A stretch of 64,000 nt of DNA from E44-bin89 sp034409565. Its GTDB lineage: Bacteria; Chloroflexota; Dehalococcoidia; Dehalococcoidales; RBG-16-60-22. The notes below the pieces were generated by a model, which saw only the letters and a list, made by a program, of their open reading frames with translations, was not told the origin of the DNA and made no database searches. Within the stretch, counting starts at the first letter, position 1; the number at the start of each line of letters is the position of its first letter. Positions 14,588 to 21,683 of the stretch are shown here, piece by piece. The position numbers and the translations under genes are program-made. The DNA lies in NCBI GenBank assembly GCA_034409565.1, contig DAOUMS010000008.1:62001-126000 (forward strand), in the 5' to 3' direction.

Positions 14588-15019
14588 TTGACAGTTACGA
14601 CCCATAATTGTATCGACAGTCAACAAATGGAGGTAAGTCCGAGGAAAACCAAAATGACCAAAGCAGAACTGGCGAGGCAACTGGGAGTGAGTCGAACTCA
14701 CATCACCCTGCTCGCCCAAGGCAAAAGGAAACTCAGCAGGAAGCTGGCCGACAGGTTAGCTGACATCCTAGCTGGCACGCCGAATACAAAATCCGACGCT
14801 TCAAATCCGTTGGGGGGCGCTAATAACGTCTTTGGTGGGTTCGACTCCCATACGCTCCCGCCAATTTTTTTTGGCAAAAGGTATGCTCACTTGGTGACAT
14901 ATATAATAACTATGCCACCAACAATCAAGGTGATGGCCACAAAACGCAGTAGCAATGAACCACCGGTGCTTTCTCTCTCCAGAAGCAGGTTGGAGAAGCG
15001 GCTTATTACCACCGCATAA
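14588..15019 (+). CDS. XRE-type HTH protein, reading through attR
   Basis: The HTH lies at MTKAELARQLGVSRTHITLL and the following helix-rich segment. The TTG at 14588 has AAGGGGG upstream; an ATG at 14654 with GAGG is an alternative. About 71 codons belong to the element. The next 21 codons translate the selC repeat (SNPLGG...SHTLPP) and the last about 50 translate host DNA antisense to the EamA gene. In the excised circle this frame would instead continue into the integrase. Likely role: excisionase or regulator of integration, inferred from position. Confidence 0.65.
   Translation: MTVTTHNCIDSQQMEVSPRKTKMTKAELARQLGVSRTHITLLAQGKRKLSRKLADRLADILAGTPNTKSDASNPLGGANNVFGGFDSHTLPPIFFGKRYAHLVTYIITMPPTIKVMATKRSSNEPPVLSLSRSRLEKRLITTA
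14799..14863 (+). repeat. attR: copy of the selC 3' end
   Basis: 65-bp copy of 3671-3735 with three differences: GCGTTAATAGCG reads GCGCTAATAACG, and GCGCTCCC reads ACGCTCCC. It lacks the 5' half of the tRNA, so it is not a tRNA gene. It is followed by a T8 run (14866-14873), which would be the original terminator of selC before integration. Confidence 0.92.
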
Positions 15020-15798
15020 AGAAAGACGAACAGGGGGCGGCTACTATATATGGCCGATACCAGGGATACCGGCCCTCTTTGCATAGACCAGTAGAACAAA
15101 ACCAGGGCGGTCACCGCTATCGTCTCGTTCAGTACCATTATCAGTATGGCAGAATTTCTCTTTTGAAAACGCATTATCTCCCTGAATACACTGGGGCGCA
15201 GGGCAACGCAGAAAAAGGCCAGGGGAAGAATCAGGTGGGAAATCCAGTACATATTCCAGGTGGAAACGTATTCTAAAGCATACTTTGCCATAACATCTGA
15301 TATAGCCCATAAAACGCTCGAGCCGATAAGCAGGATAAGAGGTCTCCTGAGCCAGGTAACCCGGGCTCCGTTGCGCAGCCGGACCGAGGCCAGCAACACG
15401 CCAAACACCACTATCAGTATCGCCAGCCATTGCAGGGAGTTCACCGTTTCTTTAAGTATCGGTATGGCGATGAGAGCCACGATAATCGGGTAGGTATTGG
15501 TTATTGGTATCACCAGGGAGACTTCCTCTTTTTTCATCAGGTAAAGCATGATGATGACGGAAGCCGCTCTGGTCAGTCCGGACAGTACGGCCATGGCTAA
15601 AGGCCAGGCGCCGACATTCGGTGGCAGGGGAAAGAAACAGGCTAAAACCAGACTGATTAAGAAGATAAAAGTACCAACGGACAGCAGGTACGCCTTGAAG
15701 CTGGGCATTCTCTTTGATATAAGATGGCTATCAATGACATGCACCATGCCGAGAAGAGCGGCACTCAGGACTACGGTGGTAACCCAGTCAAGAGACAT
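14887..15798 (-). CDS. EamA/DMT-family permease
   Basis: 303-residue membrane protein with about ten hydrophobic segments in two EamA halves. The first half ends near YPIIVALIAIPILKETVNSLQWLAILIVVFGV in pattern, shown by the motif IPILKETVN and the following helix. The second half has LVSAIYSSRPLFVFLYAV. This drug/metabolite transporter family exports small metabolites; the substrate cannot be told. First intact host gene beyond the element. The start ATG at 15798 has no clear Shine-Dalgarno sequence. Confidence 0.85.
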   Translation of the reverse strand: MSLDWVTTVVLSAALLGMVHVIDSHLISKRMPSFKAYLLSVGTFIFLISLVLACFFPLPPNVGAWPLAMAVLSGLTRAASVIIMLYLMKKEEVSLVIPITNTYPIIVALIAIPILKETVNSLQWLAILIVVFGVLLASVRLRNGARVTWLRRPLILLIGSSVLWAISDVMAKYALEYVSTWNMYWISHLILPLAFFCVALRPSVFREIMRFQKRNSAILIMVLNETIAVTALVLFYWSMQRGPVSLVSAIYSSRPLFVFLYAVVISRFSNLLLERESTGGSLLLRFVAITLIVGGIVIIYVTK

Positions 15799-15838
15799 AG
15801 CTTATAGTATTATCCATGAATACCCATGCGTATTTCAA

Positions 15839-15920
15839 ATGGGATTCGGGCAGGTTTGGAGACAGCGCAGAGATATATTGTGTCAGTTAAGTTCGGGGAC
15901 AGCTTGCCGCTCTATTCGTC
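15839..15920 (+). pseudogene. Relic of an integrase C-terminus
   Basis: The stretch TGTCAGTTAAGTTCGGGGAC (15881-15900) and what follows translate as RYIVSVKFGDSLPLYSS, matching the C-terminus of the element's integrase (RYTRSVKFEDSLRLYSS). Upstream, ATGGGATTCGGGCAGG parallels the integrase sequence coding MRLGRW, but out of frame. This is a decayed copy of a related integrase about 1 kb beyond attR, suggesting an older integration at selC. Confidence 0.65.
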
Positions 15921-16373
15921 AGCTTTGTCCAGCTCGTAATACAGTTGCGCCAGGATATAAATAATATAATCGAAGAGCAGGACCACTCTATTGACGCTTT
16001 CCAGCGCCTGGTGCATCTCGATGGCGGTATCGCTGTACACGGCGCGGAGGTTGGAAAAGAGCCATATATGCCTTCTCATCAAGACCAGGGAATAGATGGC
16101 CTCGTGAATGGGTACGCCATCATCATGTAACAGTTCCGCGTAGCGCTTGCCCTTCAGAAACTGAAAAACCGCCTGATACGGTTTCTCGGCAAAGTACAGG
16201 GTTTTTAAATTCTCGTAGATGGAAACGGCCTGAAGGATGGCCCTCTGCGCCGGGACAGAGTTATATGAGGGGGCCCTCAGGCTGGTGCTGACGTCAGCGT
16301 ACCAGCGCTCGGCAATCTGGCGCGCATTGTACTCGCATAAGTCCAGCATCCGGTCAGCAATTGGTCTGCGCAT
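15912..16373 (-). CDS. Helical sensor-like protein, possible RsbRD N-terminal type
   Basis: 153 residues, all helical. The pattern ARQIAERWYADVSTS at the N-terminus, a middle LKGKRYAELLHDDGVPIHEA, then ALESVNRVVLLFDYIIYIL resembles the RsbRD-type globin-like N-terminal domain (start helix with RW and a C-terminal dimer helix). No STAS or kinase domain follows. The assignment is tentative. Monocistronic, with about 170 bp to the TetR gene. Confidence 0.55.
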   Translation of the reverse strand: MRRPIADRMLDLCEYNARQIAERWYADVSTSLRAPSYNSVPAQRAILQAVSIYENLKTLYFAEKPYQAVFQFLKGKRYAELLHDDGVPIHEAIYSLVLMRRHIWLFSNLRAVYSDTAIEMHQALESVNRVVLLFDYIIYILAQLYYELDKADE

Positions 16374-16545
16374 TAACCTCTCACCTCATAAGGGTAATGA
16401 GTAAAATTATATACTAAAATAGAAAACTGTCAAGAGGTACCCCACGATGCCCGAGAGAAATCGGCGAGGGTTGGAGATAGTTTTAAGTTTTACGGCAAGT
16501 TGACAGGCCAGAAAGATATGGCACTTTTTGGCTAAATTATGAATG

Positions 16546-17142
16546 CTATTCTGCCTTCCCCATCAGTCCGTAGTGGATTAGGGACACCAAATCACGCGCA
16601 AGCTCTGCGTTGCGCGCTGTGTTTGCCACCCGGCCCGAGCTAGCAAACATACCTCTGCGCAGTATCTCAAAATAGGCCAGAATGGCTTCACGGGACAGTT
16701 TCTTATTGACATGGCCCGCTCTTTGACCCTCTCCGATGAAATCCAATGTGAGCTGGTTAATTTCCCGTTGCCACAGAGATTCAATAAAGTGCTGTATGGC
16801 ATGGTCACTCCGGACTGCTGACTGCAGCAGTTCCCCTTGAAACTGACTCGCTATCTCAGTCTTGTCGAAAACGATTGTTTCCAATTTTTCCAGAAAAGGT
16901 CTTTCTCCTTTTACGATTGCCCGGTATTTTTCCAGCGTATCCAGCAGCAATGTTTTAATAATCTCTCTCACCAGTTCTTCTTTAGTGCCAAAGTGATTGT
17001 AAATAGTTACATGGGAAACATGTGCTTTGTGGGCGATGTCATTAATACTTACCTTTTCAAACCCGTGGAGCCCGAAAAGTTCCAGTGCCGCCTGACGGAT
17101 GCTCTCTTTCTTCTGTTCTTTCCTGCGCTCAAAACCGTTCAT
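16546..17142 (-). CDS. TetR/AcrR-family transcriptional regulator
   Basis: 198 residues. The N-terminal HTH (about 14-60) is typical: RQAALELFGLHGFEKVSIND, then AHVSHVTIYNHFGTKEELV. The C-terminal ligand domain is helical. It diverges from the methyltransferase-like gene at 17292, and the gap between them contains good palindromes. It probably represses that gene and itself in response to an unknown ligand. Confidence 0.92.
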   Translation of the reverse strand: MNGFERRKEQKKESIRQAALELFGLHGFEKVSINDIAHKAHVSHVTIYNHFGTKEELVREIIKTLLLDTLEKYRAIVKGERPFLEKLETIVFDKTEIASQFQGELLQSAVRSDHAIQHFIESLWQREINQLTLDFIGEGQRAGHVNKKLSREAILAYFEILRRGMFASSGRVANTARNAELARDLVSLIHYGLMGKAE

Positions 17143-17207
17143 TAGCTGCTTCCCGGGTAATATTGCCGTAAATTATGAAAGATTTTGATAAATTATATAC
17201 AAAAGTA

Positions 17208-17278
17208 TTGACAGAGTCAAGTATATATTGTATAGTTTTTACTAATTTCATAAATATATTACAAATAATACAATATAT
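17208..17278 (+). promoter_or_regulatory. Promoter and palindromic operators in the TetR divergent gap
   Basis: TTGACA (17208-17213), 17 bp and TATAGT (17231-17236) make a strong promoter for the gene at 17292. The -35 lies in TTGAC-AGA-GTCAA (17208-17220). A second perfect 11-bp inverted repeat is ATATATTGTAT (17223-17233) with ATACAATATAT (17268-17278). These overlap the promoter and are likely binding sites for the TetR-family protein. Confidence 0.6.
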
Positions 17279-17291
17279 GGAGGACCAAAAT

Positions 17292-17858
17292 ATGACATCG
17301 TTAGAATTTATCCGAAGTCAAGCGTGGAGCATAGTACTTATCATAGCGATAATCACAAGTATTAGTACATTTGTAAATTTAAAGTTAAAGGGCGGGGTAG
17401 GTTATAGAATCAGCTGGTCACTGGTACGCGGCCTTATATTTTATGCCCTTTTCTATATACCACTGATCGAGCAACCCAGGATATCAAGCAATCTAGCCCT
17501 GCCAATCGCAGGAATCGTTCTCCTGATTTTCGGGGTAATTCTTGTGGTCACAGGCAGTAAGCAGCTTACGAAAACAGACCTTCACGGCATAAAAGGCATC
17601 CCGGAAGGGATTATTACCACGGGGCTATATGGTATCATAAGACATCCCGTAAATCTCGGGCTTATGTTCACTTTTGCGGGCTGGTATATAATATGGTCCG
17701 GTGTTTATGCCCTCTATTTTCTGGCAGTCTTCATTATTGTTTTCGTAATCGAGACTTTTTGGGAAGAAAGAAATCTCGAGAAAGCATTTGGAGACGGATA
17801 CACGGAATATAAGAAAAGGGTAGGCATGTTTTTCCCCAGAATAAGGGGGAAAGAATGA
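17292..17858 (+). CDS. Isoprenylcysteine methyltransferase-like (ICMT/PEMT) membrane protein
   Basis: 188 residues with start 17292 chosen because ATGGAGGACCAAAAT precedes it; a longer frame from 17175 overlaps the promoter. Four or five membrane helices, then the family motif region GIITTGLYGIIRHPVNLGLM with RHPxxLG, and the C-terminal EERNLEKAFGDGYTEYKKRV (ExxL...GxxYxxY). These bind S-adenosylmethionine in ICMT/NnrU-type enzymes. The substrate is unknown. Divergent from, and probably controlled by, the TetR gene. Confidence 0.85.
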   Translation: MTSLEFIRSQAWSIVLIIAIITSISTFVNLKLKGGVGYRISWSLVRGLIFYALFYIPLIEQPRISSNLALPIAGIVLLIFGVILVVTGSKQLTKTDLHGIKGIPEGIITTGLYGIIRHPVNLGLMFTFAGWYIIWSGVYALYFLAVFIIVFVIETFWEERNLEKAFGDGYTEYKKRVGMFFPRIRGKE

Positions 17859-17935
17859 ATCAATTATGATGCTTAAGCAGAGTGAGTGAGGGTGGGGGTA
17901 GGTTAAGGTTTTATTAAAGTAGCAGAGTTAAGTTC

Positions 17936-18553
17936 TCACGTATCTGTTTTCTTTATTTTTGCACGAACTCTATTTAATTCCTCCCGCATAATATTGATTA
18001 CTTCAGCTGTATGATTTTCTGTATCTCTAACTAGTCGTCTAAAATCATCTACAGATCTACTGTGGCCTTTTGTTAGAGATTCGAGCATAATTTTGGTCTC
18101 TTCTATTAATTGTGTCATTTCACCATATGGTAGACGCGTTTCTCCTTTAATAACTGTGGCAAGATGTGCTAAATGCTGGTCACGGTAATTCTTCAGACGA
18201 TGTAACAGGTTCTCACTGATACTTATCTTCTCCTCAATATCCTGCAAATCTTTTTCTGTGGCATAGGGAATCAAATTTTTGCGGTCTCTTTTCGCCGCAG
18301 CAACCAAGTTAATCAGGCTTATTACTCCTCTATGCCTGTCGAAAATCTTAGCCCACTGCATTAATGTCCAATCCAACAGAGCTGCTCGGGCAGGTGAGAA
18401 AAAGCCTCTGTAACGATCGAGGGCTTTGGCCAAATCCTCATCTCCAACCATTAGGGTACGCCAAGCTGAGAGGGAAGCAATACCACTGCTAATAGTATCG
18501 CGCAATATATTAAGACGACGGCCGAATTCCCTATATCCCATTATTCTAGTCAT
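17936..18553 (-). CDS. HEPN/AbiU2-like protein
   Basis: 205-residue all-helical protein. The motif KNYRDQHLAHL near residue 140 has the R-x(n)-H arrangement of HEPN nucleases, and the surrounding LDWTLMQWAKIFDRHRG fits the AbiU2 HEPN domain. HEPN proteins of this type are linked to abortive infection and RNA cleavage. No partner toxin-antitoxin gene is seen next to it. The AT-rich composition contrasts with the host genes and suggests recent acquisition. Confidence 0.7.
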   Translation of the reverse strand: MTRIMGYREFGRRLNILRDTISSGIASLSAWRTLMVGDEDLAKALDRYRGFFSPARAALLDWTLMQWAKIFDRHRGVISLINLVAAAKRDRKNLIPYATEKDLQDIEEKISISENLLHRLKNYRDQHLAHLATVIKGETRLPYGEMTQLIEETKIMLESLTKGHSRSVDDFRRLVRDTENHTAEVINIMREELNRVRAKIKKTDT

Positions 18554-18638
18554 TTGCTAATGTCTTCTTTATACTTGACCTAGCGGTGGCAATTATATGT
18601 CTCAACCTTAATATGTCAACTAGTCAAGTACTTTTTAA

Positions 18639-18956
18639 TTATCGGAACAGCTCATCGAGGGAAAGCTCTTCCCTCTCCACCGGCTTGGCTATCGGCCAGG
18701 TGAAACGCACTGACACCTGCGGCGGCACGCCTATCCCCGCCTCGATTGACATCTCGGTGGGACCAAAAGTGTAGGCTATATCGTAAGCCTTGTGCAGCGC
18801 GTCTCTGATATGGTCGCGCACCACGGTCAGCGGTTTCCCGCGCAGACTATCCGTCCGCCTCATGATATTGCTGATTTCATTCTCTATGCTCAGCAGCTCG
18901 GCCAGCTTGTCGGAAAGCTTGCCCTCGGCGGGCTGACCATCTTGCTGAAAGACCAT
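18639..18956 (-). CDS. Hypothetical protein (105 aa)
   Basis: Soluble, with AAGGAGGTGCTGCT upstream of the ATG. N-terminal helices (KLSDKLAELLSIENEISNIM, then RGKPLTVVRDHIRDALH) and a C-terminal β part (QVSVRFTWPI). I do not recognise the family. Confidence 0.65.
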   Translation of the reverse strand: MVFQQDGQPAEGKLSDKLAELLSIENEISNIMRRTDSLRGKPLTVVRDHIRDALHKAYDIAYTFGPTEMSIEAGIGVPPQVSVRFTWPIAKPVEREELSLDELFR

Positions 18957-19157
18957 AGCAGCACCTCCTTCTAACGCAATTTATGCAGAAAAACCCCGTC
19001 CCTGACGGCATGTCCTTTTCCGCTATAGTATGCCATCAGGGTGGGGCTGTCAATCAATGGGGGTCAGAGGGAGGCAAAAGCATACACGCAAAAGAGGAAC
19101 GAAAGAGGGGAAGCACAGATGAACCTGACGAGGCAGACTGCCTCACCTGCTTATGCT

Positions 19158-19346
19158 TCAGGTGGAGCCGCTGGGAGCACAGCTCGCACCGAAACCGGAA
19201 GACGAGGTGCTGAACAGGGACAAAACGCGCTTGAGTATGCCCTTCCCGCACTCCGGGCACTTGATGTCGCTATCGCTGTCGCTCATGCTGCGGCGCAGCT
19301 CAAACTTCCGGCCGCATTCCGGGCATTCGTATTCATAGACTGGCAT
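19158..19346 (-). CDS. FmdB-family zinc-ribbon protein
   Basis: 62 residues starting MPVYEYECPECGRKFELRRS, then CPECGKGILKRVLS: two CPxCG knuckles of the FmdB/regulatory-protein zinc-ribbon family, followed by a short Ser/Gly tail. The start at 19346 (MPVYEYEC) is the family start; the longer frame adds five residues. FmdB was first linked to formamidase regulation, but the general role is unclear. Confidence 0.8.
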   Translation of the reverse strand: MPVYEYECPECGRKFELRRSMSDSDSDIKCPECGKGILKRVLSLFSTSSSGFGASCAPSGST

Positions 19347-19410
19347 TGTTTCCCCCGTCACCAGTCTTTTTATCCTCAGGGTCTTTCACGGGACCCCAGT
19401 TGAACGGCGC

Positions 19411-19629
19411 TCAGCCAAAGCGGGGCCTTTCGGCACCGCAGCCGTCAGCACTGCCTCTGCCCGAGGCGCTGGCCGCGGAAACAATATACAGGCCGACCAC
19501 CGCGCCAATCAACGCCCCTATGCCCAGGTTCGAAGCCATGCCGGCACTGTCACCCTGACTGTACAGGTAACTCAGGGCCAAGCCGATGGCCGCACCGATG
19601 AACACCCCTATCACATATCTTACTTTCAT
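19411..19629 (-). CDS. Small membrane protein with glycine-zipper helices
   Basis: 72 residues with two hydrophobic segments: YVIGVFIGAAIGLALSYLY and LGIGALIGAVVGLYIVSAA. Both are rich in G-x3-G spacing, as in helix-packing glycine zippers. A short polar C-terminus follows. Function unknown. Confidence 0.65.
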   Translation of the reverse strand: MKVRYVIGVFIGAAIGLALSYLYSQGDSAGMASNLGIGALIGAVVGLYIVSAASASGRGSADGCGAERPRFG

Positions 19630-19723
19630 CTGCTACCACCACAAATTATTTTAATGCCAAACAGGTCTATTTTACCGGATTTCTTACCGCTCGTCTGTGA
19701 CTATTATCACTTTAACCGGGGCG

Positions 19724-20521
19724 TCAATAACCTTCCGGCCCCAGACACAGCCCCCCGTCAACGATGATATTCTGGCCGGTGATATAGCTGGACTCCTCGG
19801 AGACCAGGAAAAGCACCGCGTTGGCGATTTCCTCCGGTTTGCACAGCCGACCCAGCTTGATGCCTTTCTCCCATATGGGAATCCTGTCCGGCGCCATCTT
19901 AAAAACACGCTGCGTTCCCACGATGCCAGGGGAAACACAGTTGACGCGTATGCCGTACTCCGCCACCTCCTTGGCCAGCGTTACGGTCATGCCCACAATG
20001 CCCGCTTTGGCCGCCGAGTACTCAACGCCCTTCATCATGCCGATTACTCCGGCGGTGGAAGAGATACTGACAATGGCCCCGCAACGCCTTTCTATCATAT
20101 GGTTGATGACGGCCCGCGCGCAGTTCAGCGGCGCGAGAAGGTTAAGACGCACGATTTCTTCACCGCGGGTTTTATCCGACCGGGCAAAGAAGTCCATCTT
20201 TGTTTTGATGGACGGGCCGGTGGAGCCGCCCGCCACGTTGACCAGTATATCTATCTGCCCGAACTTATCTAGGGCGGCTTTGACGAGCTTTTCCGCCTGG
20301 GCAATATCAATAACGTCGGCATTTACCGCCAGGGCTTTCGACCCCAGAGCCTCGATTTCAGCCACCATCTGGCTGCTGTCTTCACTGTTCACGTCCGCGA
20401 TGACGATTCTGGCGCCCTCCCGGGCCAGCAATTTTGATATCTCCCCGCCGATAGCCCCGGCACCACCGGTCACGATAGCAACTTTATCCTTTATTCGCAC
20501 TCCGCCCCCCTCATTTAACAT
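19724..20521 (-). CDS. SDR-family NAD(P)-dependent oxidoreductase
   Basis: 265 residues, FabG-like. Cofactor motif VTGGAGAIGGEIS (TGxxxGxG), NVAGG, catalytic Ser in SISSTAG and YSAAK (Tyr and Lys), and the C-terminal SYITGQNIIVDGG. The substrate is not identifiable. GGGAGGGTGGTAGA precedes the ATG at 20521. A GTG at 20500 is an alternative with its own G-rich site. Confidence 0.9.
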   Translation of the reverse strand: MLNEGGGVRIKDKVAIVTGGAGAIGGEISKLLAREGARIVIADVNSEDSSQMVAEIEALGSKALAVNADVIDIAQAEKLVKAALDKFGQIDILVNVAGGSTGPSIKTKMDFFARSDKTRGEEIVRLNLLAPLNCARAVINHMIERRCGAIVSISSTAGVIGMMKGVEYSAAKAGIVGMTVTLAKEVAEYGIRVNCVSPGIVGTQRVFKMAPDRIPIWEKGIKLGRLCKPEEIANAVLFLVSEESSYITGQNIIVDGGLCLGPEGY

Positions 20522-20590
20522 TCTACCACCCTCCCCATTATACTGAATCGGCCATCAAACAGGGAAATGGCCGCTTTGGCAGAAAATAAA

Positions 20591-20633
20591 CCGGGCACTG
20601 AATAAGCTTGAAATTGCCGCCTTCAGTACCCGG
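20591..20633. terminator. Hairpin between tautomerase and SDR genes
   Basis: CCGGGCACTGAA (20591-20602) pairs with TTCAGTACCCGG (20622-20633) with one mismatch, around a 19-nt loop. It lies in the 203-bp gap between two minus-strand genes and could end the tautomerase transcript. No long T-run follows on either strand. Confidence 0.45.
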
Positions 20634-20724
20634 TCCTCAATAACTGGTTATAGTCTGGTATTTTATCGCTGAAAAATATCGGTATTATTTCTACCCCAAA
20701 TGTATGCCAAAAATAAGCGGCCAG

Positions 20725-20910
20725 CTACTGGTCGGTTAATAGCTTACCTGCCTTGGCAACATTATGCTTTGGCATATCAAAGAAATTAACGGTCACCTTG
20801 TCCGCCTCAACCTTGAAATTTTTCACCACGGCGTCAGTTATGTCTTTCGCCAGCTTCCGCTTCTGCTCAACTGTCCTGCCTTCGATGGCTCTCACGGTCA
20901 CGATTGGCAT
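20725..20910 (-). CDS. 4-oxalocrotonate tautomerase family protein
   Basis: 61 residues beginning MPIVTVRAIEGRTVEQKRKL. Pro at position 2 (after Met removal) is the catalytic base of the family. Length 60-62 is typical of the small tautomerase hexamers. The Arg of RTVEQKR lies near the usual substrate-binding Arg. Substrate unknown. Confidence 0.9.
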   Translation of the reverse strand: MPIVTVRAIEGRTVEQKRKLAKDITDAVVKNFKVEADKVTVNFFDMPKHNVAKAGKLLTDQ

Positions 20911-20940
20911 GGCTAGATAACCCCCTTTGACACAGTTTCC

Positions 20941-21258
20941 TTATTTGCCGCTTTTGGCTTTCCGGTACAGCGCTTCAGTTTTCTTTTTCCATTCCGGAGC
21001 CTTGTCCCGGAGAAAGCGCCTTGTCGGCTCTTGTTCCGTGCAGACCAGCATGGAATTAACGTTGACCCACGGAACGAAGATATCCTCGCTGTACTGCTTT
21101 ACTCCATCCAGCTGGTCATCCCACTCCACCTGAGTCATGCGCACGCCGTACTCATCCAGAACCTGCACGAGACCAATATAGCAACATTCTGGTGCCGTTC
21201 CCGGAATCAAACTGATGGCCACAAAATATCCGGGCTTGATAACTTCTGTTTTTGCCAT
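20941..21258 (-). CDS. Hypothetical protein (105 aa)
   Basis: AGGAGGTGAGAT precedes the ATG. β-rich body (YFVAISLIPGTAPECCYIGL, then DEYGVRMTQVEWDD) and a basic C-terminal helix (RRFLRDKAPEWKKKTEALYR). No family recognised. Directly upstream of the tautomerase gene and probably co-transcribed. Confidence 0.65.
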   Translation of the reverse strand: MAKTEVIKPGYFVAISLIPGTAPECCYIGLVQVLDEYGVRMTQVEWDDQLDGVKQYSEDIFVPWVNVNSMLVCTEQEPTRRFLRDKAPEWKKKTEALYRKAKSGK

Positions 21259-21414
21259 ATCTCACCTCCTAAATATGGTAGAACAATAATAAACGGTTAC
21301 GCCGTAAACGTCAAACTGACCAGGAACGCCCTGCTTTCCAGCACCTCTTATTGACTTTTACTTACACTCCCCCTATACTTGGCTCAAACTCTTGGATAGC
21401 GGAGGTGTGGAGAA

Positions 21415-21615
21415 ATGGGCTTGCTATTTATGATATTGCCATTCATCGGGATTCTGCTGCTCATTTCCGGGGCTGTCGGCCTCTTCATAATCAACCTCAA
21501 CTATTCAGTGGGCGACCTCATCTGGATTCAGGGCAACCTCACCTTCGGCGTCTTTACACTGGTCGGACTGGTCATCACCATCTGTCTCATGATTGGCGGC
21601 TTAGAACAGGAGTGA
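21415..21615 (+). CDS. Small membrane protein (66 aa)
   Basis: GGAGGTGTGGAGAA precedes the ATG. Two hydrophobic segments (FMILPFIGILLLISGAVGLF and FGVFTLVGLVITICLMIGGL) separated by a short polar loop, then LEQE. Function unknown. Confidence 0.6.
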   Translation: MGLLFMILPFIGILLLISGAVGLFIINLNYSVGDLIWIQGNLTFGVFTLVGLVITICLMIGGLEQE

Positions 21616-21683
21616 CAGCAGCCTGGCCATCACGATAGAGCACGGCAATACCACCCGACACAAATTACGCCCCTGGCAAATCC

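Larger units (their letters stand above)
3736..14863 (+). mobile_element. Integrative element inserted in selC (about 11.1 kb)
   Basis: Bounded by the selC 3' repeat. It encodes a tyrosine integrase at the left end and a predicted HTH protein at the right end. Cargo: an HNH nuclease, a LAGLIDADG protein, a GIY-YIG-like small protein, a primase-polymerase, zinc-ribbon proteins, three Met-rich-tail proteins and a subtilase-like protein. Genes from 7.2 to 14.9 kb all read rightwards in tight spacing. No capsid, terminase, tail, relaxase or type IV secretion gene was recognised, so it is neither a typical tailed prophage nor a typical conjugative element. It may be a plasmid-like element, a satellite or an unusual virus. 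Confidence 0.9.

Noticed and set aside
14799..14863. Second tRNA-Sec gene
   Set aside because: Only the 3' part from the anticodon loop onward is present, with changes in the variable arm and acceptor strand. It is attR.
3736..14863. Element as a tailed prophage or conjugative element
   Set aside because: No terminase, portal, capsid, tail, lysis, relaxase or type IV secretion gene is recognisable in any frame I examined.
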